Shown here: piece after piece, positions 37,155-48,170 of the stretch | Position numbering within the stretch: position 1 is the stretch's first letter | How the letters are laid out: each line of letters begins with the position of its first letter | Assembly (NCBI RefSeq): GCF_001039355.2 | Contig: NW_019774770.1 | Coordinates: 62,001-126,000 of the forward strand | DNA from: Lingula anatina | Taxonomy: Eukaryota; Brachiopoda; Lingulata; Lingulida; Lingulidae | DNA length: 64,000 nt | Reading direction: 5' to 3' | Notes under the pieces: generated by a model | Seen by the model: only the letters and a program-made list of their open reading frames with translations | The model's database searches: none | Told to the model about the DNA's origin: nothing | Position numbers and translations under genes: made by a program

Positions 37155-40100
37155 GCAAGTTCAACCCAGTTTTACAATATCTCTAGTAGTCGACTTTCAA
37201 TCAACTACTCTGACCACAAAAAACAGATTATTTTCTTACTTTAGATGCTGATGTGGATCAGTGGTCTGTCCCTAGTGGTGGACTACCTCTCTGACACCGT
37301 GATCAGTGCGTTTACCTGCGCTGCCTCCATCCACGTCATCTCGTCCCAGCTGAAGTATATATTTGGCGTCGATATACAGAGACACGCGGAGCCGCTCAAG
37401 TTGGTAAAAGTAAGTCTAATGTGAAATAAAAAACGGAGCCGCTCAAGTTGGTAAAAGTAAGTCTAATGTGAAATAAAAAAAGGTTCGTGTCTGTGTTGGG
37501 GGGGGGGGGGGGGGGATAAAATCTTTCTCGTTGTGTGGACATTCGAGGAAATTTCAAAAGAAAATCAGCCCTTCATTGCTATCATTTTTGCAAAATTTAA
37601 GAAGCAGTTGTTGCTTTTTTATGAGATTAGTTGGTGTCACAGCTTTTTTCTGTCACGTTATTAGTGCAAAACAAAAAGGATAAAAAATAATGTTAACCAA
37701 CATCTTCTGAGGGACAAGAAGAAAGTTTGCTTTCTTCAACATTATTATTTTTAATATTAATGATAATGATAGTAATAGGCAACTTTCTAGACAGGAATGA
37801 ATTATAATAATATTATTATATCTGATTTTCCTTGTAGACGTACAAAGACATCGTCCTAAACCTGTTCAATACCAATGTATCAGAGCTGGTGATCTCGCTA
37901 ATCTGTATTGCCAGCCTGGTCATAGTGAAGGAGTGCATTAACGCCAGGTGTAGGAGGTCCAAACTCAAGGTGAAGATACCCGTCCCTGTGGATCTCATCG
38001 TGGTATGTAATATATATATATACATATATGGTCTACCTATCCTATGCTCAAATATAAAAAAGTAAATGCCTGTCACTGCGGATCTGATTGTTGTACACCA
38101 ACTAATAAATATGGTCTACCCATCCTTGGCTCAGATTTAGGAAGTAAATGCCTCGGGATCTCACTGTGGTAAGGAACAGGTTCGCCCTCCAATCCTATAC
38201 CCATATTTAGAGAGTGAAAAAAAAAAAAAGAAAAAAAAAAAAACAGAACAAATTAAATTGATGAATACGGCGTACAGCAACTTGACTTGCTTATGAATAT
38301 GTGAAATCCGACAGTCATATTTTGAAACGTTTCTACAAAATGGTCACATTGAACCACTAATTACCTAGGCAAAAAGGAAATAAACATGATTTATTTATTA
38401 CAATTCTTCATTTGTTGTTTTAATAGTGTTTATATAAAGTCTGAATAAATGAATGAAGTAAGAAAAAATCAAACAAGATATCAAAGAATACATACAGATC
38501 AAAGATTCTCTTACCTTCTGTGAAAAGAGACAGACTGTTTACTTCCCTGTAAATAATTATAAGCAAAGTCAAAAGATAAATATAATTGAAATTAAAAATG
38601 AAAATAAATAAATAAATAGAGCTAAACCCACTGTTTCTTTCCCCTTTTAAGGTAGTTGCAGGCACTGTGATTTGTTACAGTCTGGACATGTCGGAACAGT
38701 TTGGGGTGGCAATAGTGGAGGACATTCCAACAGGGTGAGACCTGACAGGCCATCTGTGACTTCTCTGTCACACAATGTCTACCCTTTGTTCCTCTTGGTG
38801 GCGCTCAGACAGTCTGGTTCATTTTGTTGTGATGTTATGCATGAGACGACAAAATGTCTCATTCCCTTTACGCACTCACCTGATGGTGCCAGCTGACATC
38901 ATGTAAAAGATGTTCTTGCATGCAAAAGAATGTTGCCTCTTCCATAAAATGTATTGCTCAAGGTTGAAGCATTTAATCATTTCATACTTGAAGGATGTAT
39001 GCCATTGCAGCACCATTCATAATTTGCATTAAAAACAATGACTCACAAAGCATTTAATAGCATTTGGAGTTCCCATTCAGTTTTTTTTTTTTTTTTAATA
39101 ATTGAGCCATTGCAACAACCAGTAGTTTTATGGTATAATGGACTTAAAACAACAGATGATTTTACTGAAAATTTTATGGTCTATTTAAAACTTTTATAAA
39201 GAACTCCTCTTTATTTCATGTTAATACTTTAAGAGTATGTTTAAAGAAAATTTTTAAGAAAATGTTTAAATTTGTTCATCTCTTTTTTTATTCTAGCATT
39301 CCAGTCCCCAAACTCCCACCCCCTGAATACCTCATTAGCATTAGGTTCATAATCGATTCATTTAGCCTGGCTGTGGTTGGGTTTGCCATCTCTATCTCCA
39401 TGGGCAAATATCTGGCTAAGCTGCATGATTATGAGATTGATGCTGAACAGGTACTTGGCCACCAATCTATCTAATGCACTAATTTAGTATTTGATGAAAA
39501 ATATTATTTATATGCTATTTTTTATTAAGGAATTTATGCTGAAAAATAAAACTTGATAGAAAAACAAAGATGACTTTTCTTATATGATATAAATAAGTTT
39601 TTTTTTATTCAATTTTTTGTCTACAGTATTTATTACACAAATTTTCCATTATTGTGATACATGTCCATCTTTTGAATTTTCAATTTGTCAAAATGTAATT
39701 AATGCAACCGTATGTGTTTATTCACATGGTACAGTGTTGTGTTTATTTTTTTTCATTCCCCAGGAACTGCTAGCCTATGGTTTGTGCAATACATTCAGTT
39801 CATTCTTTAACTGCTTTGCCAGCTGTACGTCACTGTCCAGAAGTTTGGTGCAAGAGTCAGCAGGAGGAAACTCTCAGGTATTGGGTCTATATATCTGTAC
39901 TCTCTGGCTACAGGGTCCTACTAGTAGTCTGTTCCAAAATTATAGTATCTGCTTATACTTTAATTTTGTATGATATTTTAGAGGACCCTGATATCAGAGG
40001 CTAGTCTAATTTGTATGTTGGTCAGTAGTTTTGTCAAAGAACGTGAAATTAATAAAATGAATTTATAAACTGACAGGCTGACATTCAGATTTTGAATCTG

Positions 40101-43100
40101 AATTGAATAAAGTATACTTGATATCTCTTGAAGGAATTGTCTTGTTCTTTTTGTCTAGAAATTATTCCTTTTTTGATAATTATTATTATGTACATCACTA
40201 AAGGGGTATTTGTCTTAAAGGCAACTGTTCAGTGCCAGCAAGCTATATTTATATTAAAAATTTAAACATTTCTGTGTAGTTTGCCAGTCTCCTAGCCTGT
40301 GGTGTGGTTCTGGTGGTGATGCTGTATGTAGGACCTCTCTTTTACTATCTCCCTAAGGTGAGACAACTTATAATTGTAATTAATGCCACATGTACAAACT
40401 TAATGTACTTATTACATATTACATTTATTTCAGCAATTTTTTGCAGTTTGTCAGTTATGATTATTTTTTATGATTTATGATTTATTTATGGTTATGTTTT
40501 TCTTCTTTAACCCTGCCCCCTACATTACACACACATGCATGTACATGAACACACCAACACACGTGCACACACACACACACACACACACACTGTTGGCTGA
40601 TTTTTCATCCATTTAGCAATTGCATTATGAACACAGTGATGATATATATGGATTATATTGTGGATTTGTATGGCTTTAATGTGGACTTGTACATCTTTCT
40701 ACTTCAGTGTGTTCTTGCCTGTATTATTGTGGTTGCCATGAAAGGCATGTACATGCAGATGGGAGAACTGAGAGGACTGTGGAAAAAATCAAAATATGAA
40801 TTTGTAAGTGCATATTAAAAAAGTCACCAACAAGGTAAAAATCAATAATGAAAACCATTTGCAAATTACTAATTAAACGTAATAATATAGTGAATTGATT
40901 TGCAGAGACTAAATATATGTTTTAAGGATGTTTCAGCTCTTCTTTTAATACCTATACTATATTTACACAATAAACAGTGAAATTTCTATTTCATCATAAC
41001 TTTTAATTTTAATTTTTTTCCCTAACTCTGATTGTTTGATTTTAAAAGGTAATTTGGCTGGTGACTTTCCAAGCTGTGGTGTTGCTAGGCAACGACATGG
41101 GGCTGATGGTGGGAGTGGGATTTGCATTGATTACAGTTGTCTTTAGAACACAAAGGTCCGTCTATTTTTTTTAAAATTTATTACATTTATAGGGAAAGAT
41201 TTTGGGTATTTGGTAACAATGGTAATGTTATATTACCACTTGACGAAACCCAATCACATGTAATAAAATAAGGCCCTTTTTCCCTCCATCTTTGCTGAAA
41301 TGTAAATTATATCTTTAAGCTTGAAAATTATATAACATACATGATTGTCATTCATAGATTTATATCTAACTCTCAGTATTTTTCATTCGTACTTTGAACA
41401 TTAATCAAAGTGCAAATGTCAATAAAATGACATTTTCAACCTACATCTATTTGATTCTGTTGTGTTGTGTATGATAACAAATTTTGACAGCAAACTAGCC
41501 TCGGCGACTCCTCTCAATTCATGCACTCATAAAATACTTTTTCTGACTACTTTTTAAAACCGGACAGTTGCTCCTCATCGGAGAAAACTTTAAATCCTTG
41601 CTCCCAGTCCACCAGAGGTCTCTTACTTTTCTGTCTGTCAGTGGCTAGAGGAGTACCACAAGAAGTAAAATTTTTCTTATTACATTTATTGTAGACCTTC
41701 AACAGCTCCTCCCCAAGCATTTTTCTCAGCTTGTGTGTGTTTTCTTTGACAGAAATGAAACTTAATTCATATACTTATTTTCAGACCATACACTTGTCTT
41801 CTGGGGAATATACCAAACACAGAGATTTACCAGGATAAACAAAAGTACCAAGCAGTAAGTTCTTTATTGCTTCTTTTCTTCATAATTTCAAACATAATTT
41901 ACAAACTTTTTTTAAAGATCTAAATCGTTTAAAAATGTAAATATTTAAAAATCTCAATAAAACACATTTCAAGCAATTGTTGAGAGATTGAGAAAGGATG
42001 AATGATTTGTTCCTTTATTTTTTCTTTCTTGATAATTTTTTATCAATTCTTTGAAATACTTATTCATAAGAAAGTCATCATGTTGAGGTGTCCAGATGGT
42101 TTATTCACACAATATAACACATTTTTTTCATTACCTCAATAGGTCCAAGAAATTCCTGGGTTGAAAATCTTTCATTTTGAGGGCTCCTTGTACCATGCCA
42201 ATGCTGAGCATTTCCGCAAAAAGCTGTTTGAACTCACAGAAACATACCCCCTTAAACTGAAGAAAAAGAGACAGAAACAGGAAAAGCAAATGAAGAAACA
42301 CAAGAGAAGGCAAGATGTGTTGAGGACTGAGGAGGACAAGAGAGCCAAGAAAGCAGAGAAACAGAAAAGAAGGGAAATGAAACTGGTAATGGTTGAAAAA
42401 AGCTGATTTTATTTATTGCACAAATTTTACATTGTTGTGATTTATGTCCTAAGTACATATTTTTCAAATCTTTAGTTTAGCTCAAATAAGATGCAGCATT
42501 AGTAAAATAATAGGATACAAAAATGTCAGAACAATAATGCAATTCAATTCAAGGCAGTATGGCTAAATATTAAAACCAGTGTTAATTCTGTAACTTCAGG
42601 CTGGACACAGACTCCAAAATGACTTGGATCCTAACTTCATCTGCAGCATTGTTGATGAGTCAGAAGATGACCTTGATGACATCTATGCTGTCAGTGGAGC
42701 TAGGGTTACTATGAACAATTTTGAACTTCGTCACATCATCATAGACTGCTCTTCTATGGTTTATATTGACTCTGTTGGCATCAAAATATTGAAACAGGTA
42801 ATTTGGGTCACTTTCTTTAAGATTTGAAAACTTTAAATATCTGTTTATATTTTCCTACTATTGTTGTTATTAGTTTTTTATTGAAGAAGTTGATTGAGAA
42901 GGTACGTGACCAACTTTCATGATCACTATTGTTGTAAAATTTTCCTAAAATTCACACAATGAGGTGGGAATGAGTGAATTTCACTTGTGATGGTATAAAA
43001 ATAGAAACCAAGAGCTGGAAAACAGATTTAAAAATTGTAATTTTCTCAACACTTTTGGATATGTTAAAATTTCAGTAATGAAGAGAAAAGTGTTGAAATT

Positions 43101-44828
43101 TCTAGGGATATTAAATTGTTACTATATTTAAGCCTCACGCTCATTGTATGCTTATAAACAGTTTGTATTATATATACTAACAGCGCTCTTTATTCCCTTA
43201 CAGATCATGACTGACTGCAAGGAGGTCGGCATTACAGTGTTATTATGTGAATGTAGAGGTAAGTGTATGTTACCCAGATTACAGTGTAAACAGATTACAA
43301 AGGAGCATCACAGTAAAATATCTTGATTCTTAAAAATATTCTTTTCTTTTAGCAATTTTACCAGTTTGCAAAGCAAAAAGAGAAGGAGATTGTACAACTT
43401 CATAAAATTTTTCAGTCAACCTGCGAGAATTGTTTCATAAACATCAGCTATTTGAGAAGCTTAACAGTAATGTGATCTACCTGACCATACATGATGCAGT
43501 TATCAAGGCAACTTCAGCCACGGAAACAGTACCCTCAGAAGTAAGTTAAAAAAAAGGGTAAAAAAAAATAAATCCTTGAATGGTTAATTTATAATTATCT
43601 AAATTTTGTAATACTTTTGACCCTGCAATAACTTAAACACAGAGGTCTATCATGCTCTTTGTGTGCCTTTAAACAAACTGTTCAAAACGTTGATTTTTAT
43701 TTCAGTTTTTGTTTTATTTTTATTTCAGTTAACATCTTCCCTGCCACAGCCTCCCTCCATGTGTAACATGCTGGACTCTGTTCCTGTGCAACTGAGCATG
43801 CCATACAAGCCACTGACTAGATCGGAGACAGCATGCACAACTGTAGCCCTAGAGATGAGTCCCCAGAAGAACGAGGATCAAGTTTCAGCGGACGACTCGG
43901 CGTACAATTCCGCAGAGAAAATCCGCTACGCTCCCGAGCGCAGAGAGGCTGCAGTCCAGTACAATTCACATTCCCTCGCTTCCTCAGAGAAGTTAAAGTT
44001 TCTGTCTGGCACTGACATGGAACTGCCGGCTGAGTTGAACGCAAATTTTAGGGCCTCAACGGGACAGATATATTTCCCTGAAAAAGACGAAGAATTTGAA
44101 ATTGACTTCACATTGAGGACCTCTGTTGAGGGCATTCCTCAGACCAGTGATACCGTCTCTGGTCACTTCCAGGCAGATTTCAGCAGTGCCCCATCTGACC
44201 CCCCACACCAACAACAACAACAACAACAGCAGCAAATAGCAGAGGCTCCATTAATAGCAGACTTCAGTGCTGTGGAGAAGCAGCGTTCAAACTCTTGTCT
44301 TGCAGAGCCCCTGGGTCAGTTTGAGGCAGATTTCAGCACACCCAAGGAACAGCTCGAGTTTCCACAAGTCCCTCTTACTGTAGCACAGTTCAACACTGAG
44401 TCTATGGAACAGTTAAACATGCCCCAGGTGAGTGATTTATTTCTCTCGCGTTCTAACGTGAAAGATAATACTTCTACTTCAAGAATATTCTTCTTAAATG
44501 TGACAGATGCTTTATTGGTTAATCTTAGTGATGAATATTTCCCTTATTCTATCAAAAAAATAGAATTTCAAAAAAAATCAGCTATTGATTGTGTTGATGC
44601 ATTTAATGATCGATGAAGTTGATAGCAATGATTTCATTGCATTTTGAATTGGTTAATTACATATATCATGACATTTATATTCTATTAATTTTGTGCATTA
44701 ACTTTTTCATGTGAAAGCTGTTTGATGATGATGAAGAACCACTGTCTCGGACATCAAGCAAAAGAAGCTCCAGGAAGAGCCGAGGCTACTGTAATCTAGC
44801 TTGTTCTGCAGAAAGTTCAGAATGCTAA
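32379..44828 (+). CDS. SLC26 family anion transporter (SLC26A5/A6-like)
   Basis: Multipass plasma membrane anion exchanger or channel (chloride, bicarbonate, sulfate or oxalate in the family). Coding exons: 32379-32718, 34082-34192 or 35947-36057 (duplicated exon 2), 36818-36987, 37245-37409, 37838-38002, 38652-38734, 39297-39450, 39764-39877, 40280-40357, 40708-40803, 41049-41155, 41785-41854, 42143-42385, 42600-42797, 43204-43258, 43416-43540, 43729-44427, 44718-44828. With one exon 2 they keep frame and give 1027 residues, versus about 740-760 in vertebrates. [19 protein letters not shown] marks TM3. LSRSLVQE (S421, R422) matches the prestin anion-site Ser-Arg pair. The STAS domain spans about 541-750, with a Lys/Arg-rich insert at about 600-632. 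The 270-residue tail has a Q run and three ADFS motifs. Exon 2 uses GC donors. The first ATG lies just after an acceptor. Confidence 0.95.
32723..34569 (+). repeat. First copy of a 1.85-kb duplication with SLC26 exon 2
   Basis: Nearly identical to 34591-36433. It starts in the donor of coding exon 1 (GTTAACGAAAAGC) and includes exon 2 at 34082-34192. The copies differ in CTT and GA repeat lengths, a poly-T run, a 33-bp segment after CGTAACAAG present only here, and scattered substitutions. The two exon 2 copies differ at two positions, both silent. Confidence 0.95.
34590..34590. other. Assembly gap (single N)
   Basis: It lies between the two copies of the 1.85-kb block. The 20 bases before it (34570-34589) do not match the sequence that follows copy 2, and copy 2 begins right after it. 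Confidence 0.9.
34591..36433 (+). repeat. Second copy of the 1.85-kb duplication with SLC26 exon 2
   Basis: Begins immediately after the N and runs to about CACGCACCT, then continues into the unique intron before exon 3. Its exon 2 copy is 35947-36057. This copy is contiguous with exon 3, so it is the one most likely in true context on its 3' side. Confidence 0.95.
37109..37152. repeat. (TTA)n microsatellite in an SLC26 intron
   Basis: Pure ATT/TTA run in the intron after coding exon 3. Confidence 0.95.
37387..37480 (+). repeat. 47-bp tandem duplication across an SLC26 splice donor
   Basis: Two head-to-tail 47-bp copies (37387-37433, 37434-37480) each hold the last 23 bases of coding exon 4 and its AAAA/GTAAGT donor. 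Use of the second donor would add 47 bases and bring in an early TGA (in CTAATGTGA), so only the first donor gives a full product. Confidence 0.93.
40564..40592. repeat. (CA)n microsatellite in an SLC26 intron
   Basis: Short CA run in the intron between coding exons 9 and 10. Confidence 0.9.
41547..41774 (-). other. Coding-like antisense open frame inside an SLC26 intron
   Basis: A 75-codon open stretch on the minus strand in the intron between SLC26 exons 11 and 12. The first ATG is at 41720 and gives 57 residues. The composition is protein-like: a charged helix-like part ([18 protein letters not shown]), then [20 protein letters not shown] and [11 protein letters not shown] before the stop. 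I do not recognise it. It could be an exon of a nested gene, a retrocopy fragment or part of an old mobile element. Confidence 0.3.
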
Positions 44829-44891
44829 CCGAACTGCCTTTAACATATAACATAAACTATATTTAAATGCTGAAATAATGTTACCTGTAGA

Positions 44892-44897
44892 ATTAAA
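44892..44897 (+). terminator. Candidate SLC26 polyadenylation signal
   Basis: ATTAAA 64 bp after the SLC26 stop codon; another ATTAAA lies at 45017-45022. A canonical AATAAA appears only at 45737, beyond a repeat copy. Confidence 0.4.
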
Positions 44898-45394
44898 GCA
44901 CAAGAGATATTTATTGTGAACCGTGTGTGACTAAAGAATTAACATGGAATGAATGTATAGGATTGAATCAAGACAGTTTTATAACTGGTCTGCTCTTGTA
45001 TTACATATTGCTTTGAATTAAAAGATATATATTAAGGAAGTATAATATCAATGATTAAATTATACAAGCAAACATCATGGTATTTTTGTCTGCGAATTGT
45101 TTTCTGTATGGGTTAAGCCTTTAAATTGGTGGTCAGGTTTTATATGTTGTAGCTATTTGTTGGAATCATCAATTGTAACATATTACCCATTTATAAGCAT
45201 TTTTTAGTTGTCCAGGCTGAATGCTTACTGTTGATGTTGGTGTGCTTTTTTTTTTAAATACTTTGTGCCAGTCATACTGAGCGGCAGTCTTAGATCCTAA
45301 ATAACGTACTCAGAGGGGTCGCCATCCATGGAATTTATGTCCTGTAAAGTGTAACCATTTTTATTTTAATTTTGGCTCTAATTATGCATATTTA

Positions 45395-45665
45395 AGAGGG
45401 GACGCTGAAATTACTGTCTAGTTTCCAGTTTAGTTTTTCAAAAAAACTAACCTGGCAACCAGAAACTGGTGTCCTTATTCAAAAACGATTCTGATGCTGG
45501 GAAACCAGAGTGTTTTTTGCGGTGGGAGACAAGACTGGGCTGAGGAAGAGGCGTCAGGCGATTAGCGTCTACTGCAACAGGTAATCTTACCCGTGAATGT
45601 CGGCCATGGTGTTATGGACAATCTCCGCCGTGCAGGAAGGACGTGATGACCGCCGATCGATCTTT
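45395..45665 (-). repeat. Inverted copy of the repeat family at 52880-53550
   Basis: Reverse complement of much of 52880-53550. Shared blocks include CGCTGAAATTA, TTTCCAG, GGCAACCAGAAACTGG, GCGATTAGCGTCTAC and CTCCGCCGTGC, in the same order. Copies in opposite orientation lie near both edges of the repeat island. Confidence 0.8.
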
Positions 45666-46362
45666 ACAGCGCACAGGTCGGCCCCTGGGTGTCTCGTCTT
45701 GTTGTATGGTTGACTAACTTGGTTATATTTGATAAGAATAAACAATTCTGATAATTAAAAAACTAGTGCCGTTTTTAAAAAACCGGTTCTTCCGCCTTGC
45801 TGCTCTTGCTTGCTGCTAATATATATACATATTTTGAACCCTCATGGAAAGCTAAAGGTATCACAAACAAAACGGTGCCCAAAAGGCACTGAGGAAAAGT
45901 TAAGAGAAAGTATCCTTCACGTCAGTTAGATGTCCCCATGTTCATTTTGCCTGAGTGCATCATTCTGGAAAAATATCGTCAATGCGAATCTAAGAAATAC
46001 TGAAATACATTTTCTAACATCTTACGAGATATGCAGCTGTCGATTTCAGTGCCATCTTTTCGGCGTACATGTGGCAGTAGCAGTAATATGGCATTGGACA
46101 TCCTTCTCCATCTTCTACTGACCTCGGTTCTATCTGAGCATCTCTCACCAAAACGCTCACCTGATTTTGATGAAGAGGTCACCTACGAGTTCTTTCTTTG
46201 CGGACGCTTCGGTACGAATAACTGTCTGATTTATGAGAAGGCACAATAAGTCTCCATCTCAAAAAGAGGATTAGGGGTTGATAAAGTCACAATGACACAC
46301 ACACACACACACAACAAAAATAAATAAATAAAAATAAAAATGCGTTTTCAAAGTCAACATAC
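45666..46362. other. No convincing gene
   Basis: Open frames on both strands at about 45.98-46.25 kb overlap each other and have no recognisable similarity. A short CA repeat lies at about 46292-46311. Confidence 0.45.
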
Positions 46363-46904
46363 TTGATATTGCCTGACTGGGCATATCAATCAGCTTTCAT
46401 AGGTCGAAAGAACCAAGAAGTTATTTTAAGCTCATGGTCAAAGTCAACTGGAAAGGGTGCAAACTTCTTGGAATATACCCGTGAATGGACTGAAAAAGTT
46501 AATAGGGGTGGTGTGTTTGAAATAAATGATGACATATTTTTTTCGCAGAGTGGAAATGGTAGTTAGGTCGATGTTCAATGTAGTTTCTCAAAGCAAATTG
46601 TCACTTGCCAGTAGGGAAAATTATCCTATTCAACTTGCTGTCCTCAAAGCTAGTACAACTTGGCTGGTCTGCAATAACTAGAGATGTTGCGGAGGAATGC
46701 CACAGCACCTTGCTTTTTCATTGTGTTTTAAAGAAATTTGTGGCCATCAGAGGATCAGCATTCACTCGTGTATGGAAAACAAGGCAGCAAAGCTGTCAAA
46801 TGTACAGACAAAAAGCAGAAAATAAAATTGCACAAAATAGGCTACTGTCAATTCTGATGCAAAAGTACATTATGCTTAACTGCAAATTCAACATCAAATT
46901 TTAA
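46363..46904 (+). pseudogene. Broken transposon-associated open frames
   Basis: Two adjacent open frames in different phases (46363-46566 and 46605-46904), neither starting at a true ATG. The first contains EYTREWTEKVNRGGVFEIND and the second LKKFVAIRGSAFTRVWK. Both resemble, from memory of the family style, the C-terminal part of proteins carried by DNA transposons in invertebrate genomes (pattern: W..VNRGGL..ND then ...IRG.S...W). The frameshift and stops between them mark it as decayed. Family assignment is tentative. Confidence 0.4.
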
Positions 46905-47210
46905 TTATGCTCAACAGGCAATACCAATGTAAGTAAAATGTGTAACAAGCATAAGGCTTCAGGCCCATGGGGGTTCAAGTTCACACTTTGAAAATGCCAG
47001 AATGAGAAAAATGAAAATTTCATACAAAACTGCATAAATTCAATAATAAATGATAACCCAATTGAGCTGGCTTTCTGATTTGAACTGCATGCCAATCCTA
47101 AAAATCATACTTGTAAGTTAAAAATTATTATAAGTAACACAGTTTTCTTTTCATAATGTTTGTAGTAGCAGTGCAAAAAGATTTGTCAATTTTGATTACA
47201 TAATTATCTA

Positions 47211-47405
47211 GAGGATCAGAGAGGCGATACCGCCTCCGGATATTGTACCACCAGTTGGAGTAAGCGCATTCGTATGGACCCCCCCCCCCCAAAAAAAAAA
47301 GGGACACCACCACCAGTCTTGTGCTTGACAAGCTGTGTAAAATGCAATCAACAAGAATTCTCAAAATATGCAAAAAAAAATATATATAACTAAAAATGAT
47401 ACAAT
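47211..47405 (+). repeat. Head of a dispersed composite repeat, copy 1
   Basis: Matches 52267-52440 in direct orientation, starting GAGGATCAGAGAGGCGATAC and including GTGCTTGACAAGCTGT and GCAATCAACAAGAAT. In both copies it leads straight into the AGGTCA minisatellite, so head plus array form one element. Confidence 0.85.
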
Positions 47406-48170
47406 CAAAGTTCAGTTCATCGTAAAAAGTAGGTCAAAGGTCAATTTTAGGGTCACAGTGAATTGCCAGTATATGACTTCCTATTCAAGTTCAATAGTAA
47501 CTATGAAACTATCTCTGCCAATTTTTGAGATAAAAGGGAACCAAAATTTGCAAAGTTCAATTCATAGTGAAAAGTAGGTCAAATGTCAATTATAAGGTCA
47601 CAGTAAATTGCCTCTAATGACTTTCTATTCAAATTCAATAGTAACTATGGACCTTTCTCTGCCAATTTTGGAGATAAAAGGGAACCAAAATTTGCAAAGT
47701 TCAGTTCATGGTGAAAAGTAGGTCAAAGGTCAATTTTAAGGTCACAGTGAATTGCCTCTAATGACTTTCTATTCAAGTTCAATAGTAACTATGGACCTAT
47801 CTCTGCCAGTTTTGGAGATAAAAAGGAACTAAAATTTGCAAAGTTCAGTTCATGGTGAAAGGTAGGTCAAATGTCAATTATAAGGTCACAGTGAATTGCC
47901 TCTTATGACTTTCTATTCAAATTCAATAGTAACTATGGGCGTATCTTTGCCAGTTTTGAAGAATAAGCATTAAAAAAGTTGCAAAGTTCAGTTTATGGTG
48001 TAAAGTAGGTCAAAGGTCAATTTCAAGGTCATAAGATTACCAGTATAAGACTTCCTATTCAACTTCAATAGTAACTAGTGACCTATCTCTGCCAGTTTTG
48101 GAGATAAAAGTTGCAAAGTTCAATTCATGATGAAAAGTAGGTCAAAGGTCAATTTCAAGGTCACAGTAAG
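47406..48170 (+). repeat. 144-bp minisatellite with nuclear-receptor-type sites
   Basis: Five tandem units starting CAAAGTTCA at 47406, 47551, 47695, 47839 and 47982 (145, 144, 144, 143 and 132 bp), plus a partial sixth from 48114. Each has AGGTCAAAGGTCAA or a one-base variant (AGGTCAAATGTCAA), which is a DR1 pair of AGGTCA half-sites, followed by an AGGTCA-type half-site that in the last units reads TCAAGGTCA. Confidence 0.93.

Noticed and set aside
47406-48170. CRISPR-like spacing of repeats
   Set aside because: The whole 144-bp unit is repeated with no unique spacers, and the sequence is eukaryotic; it is a minisatellite.
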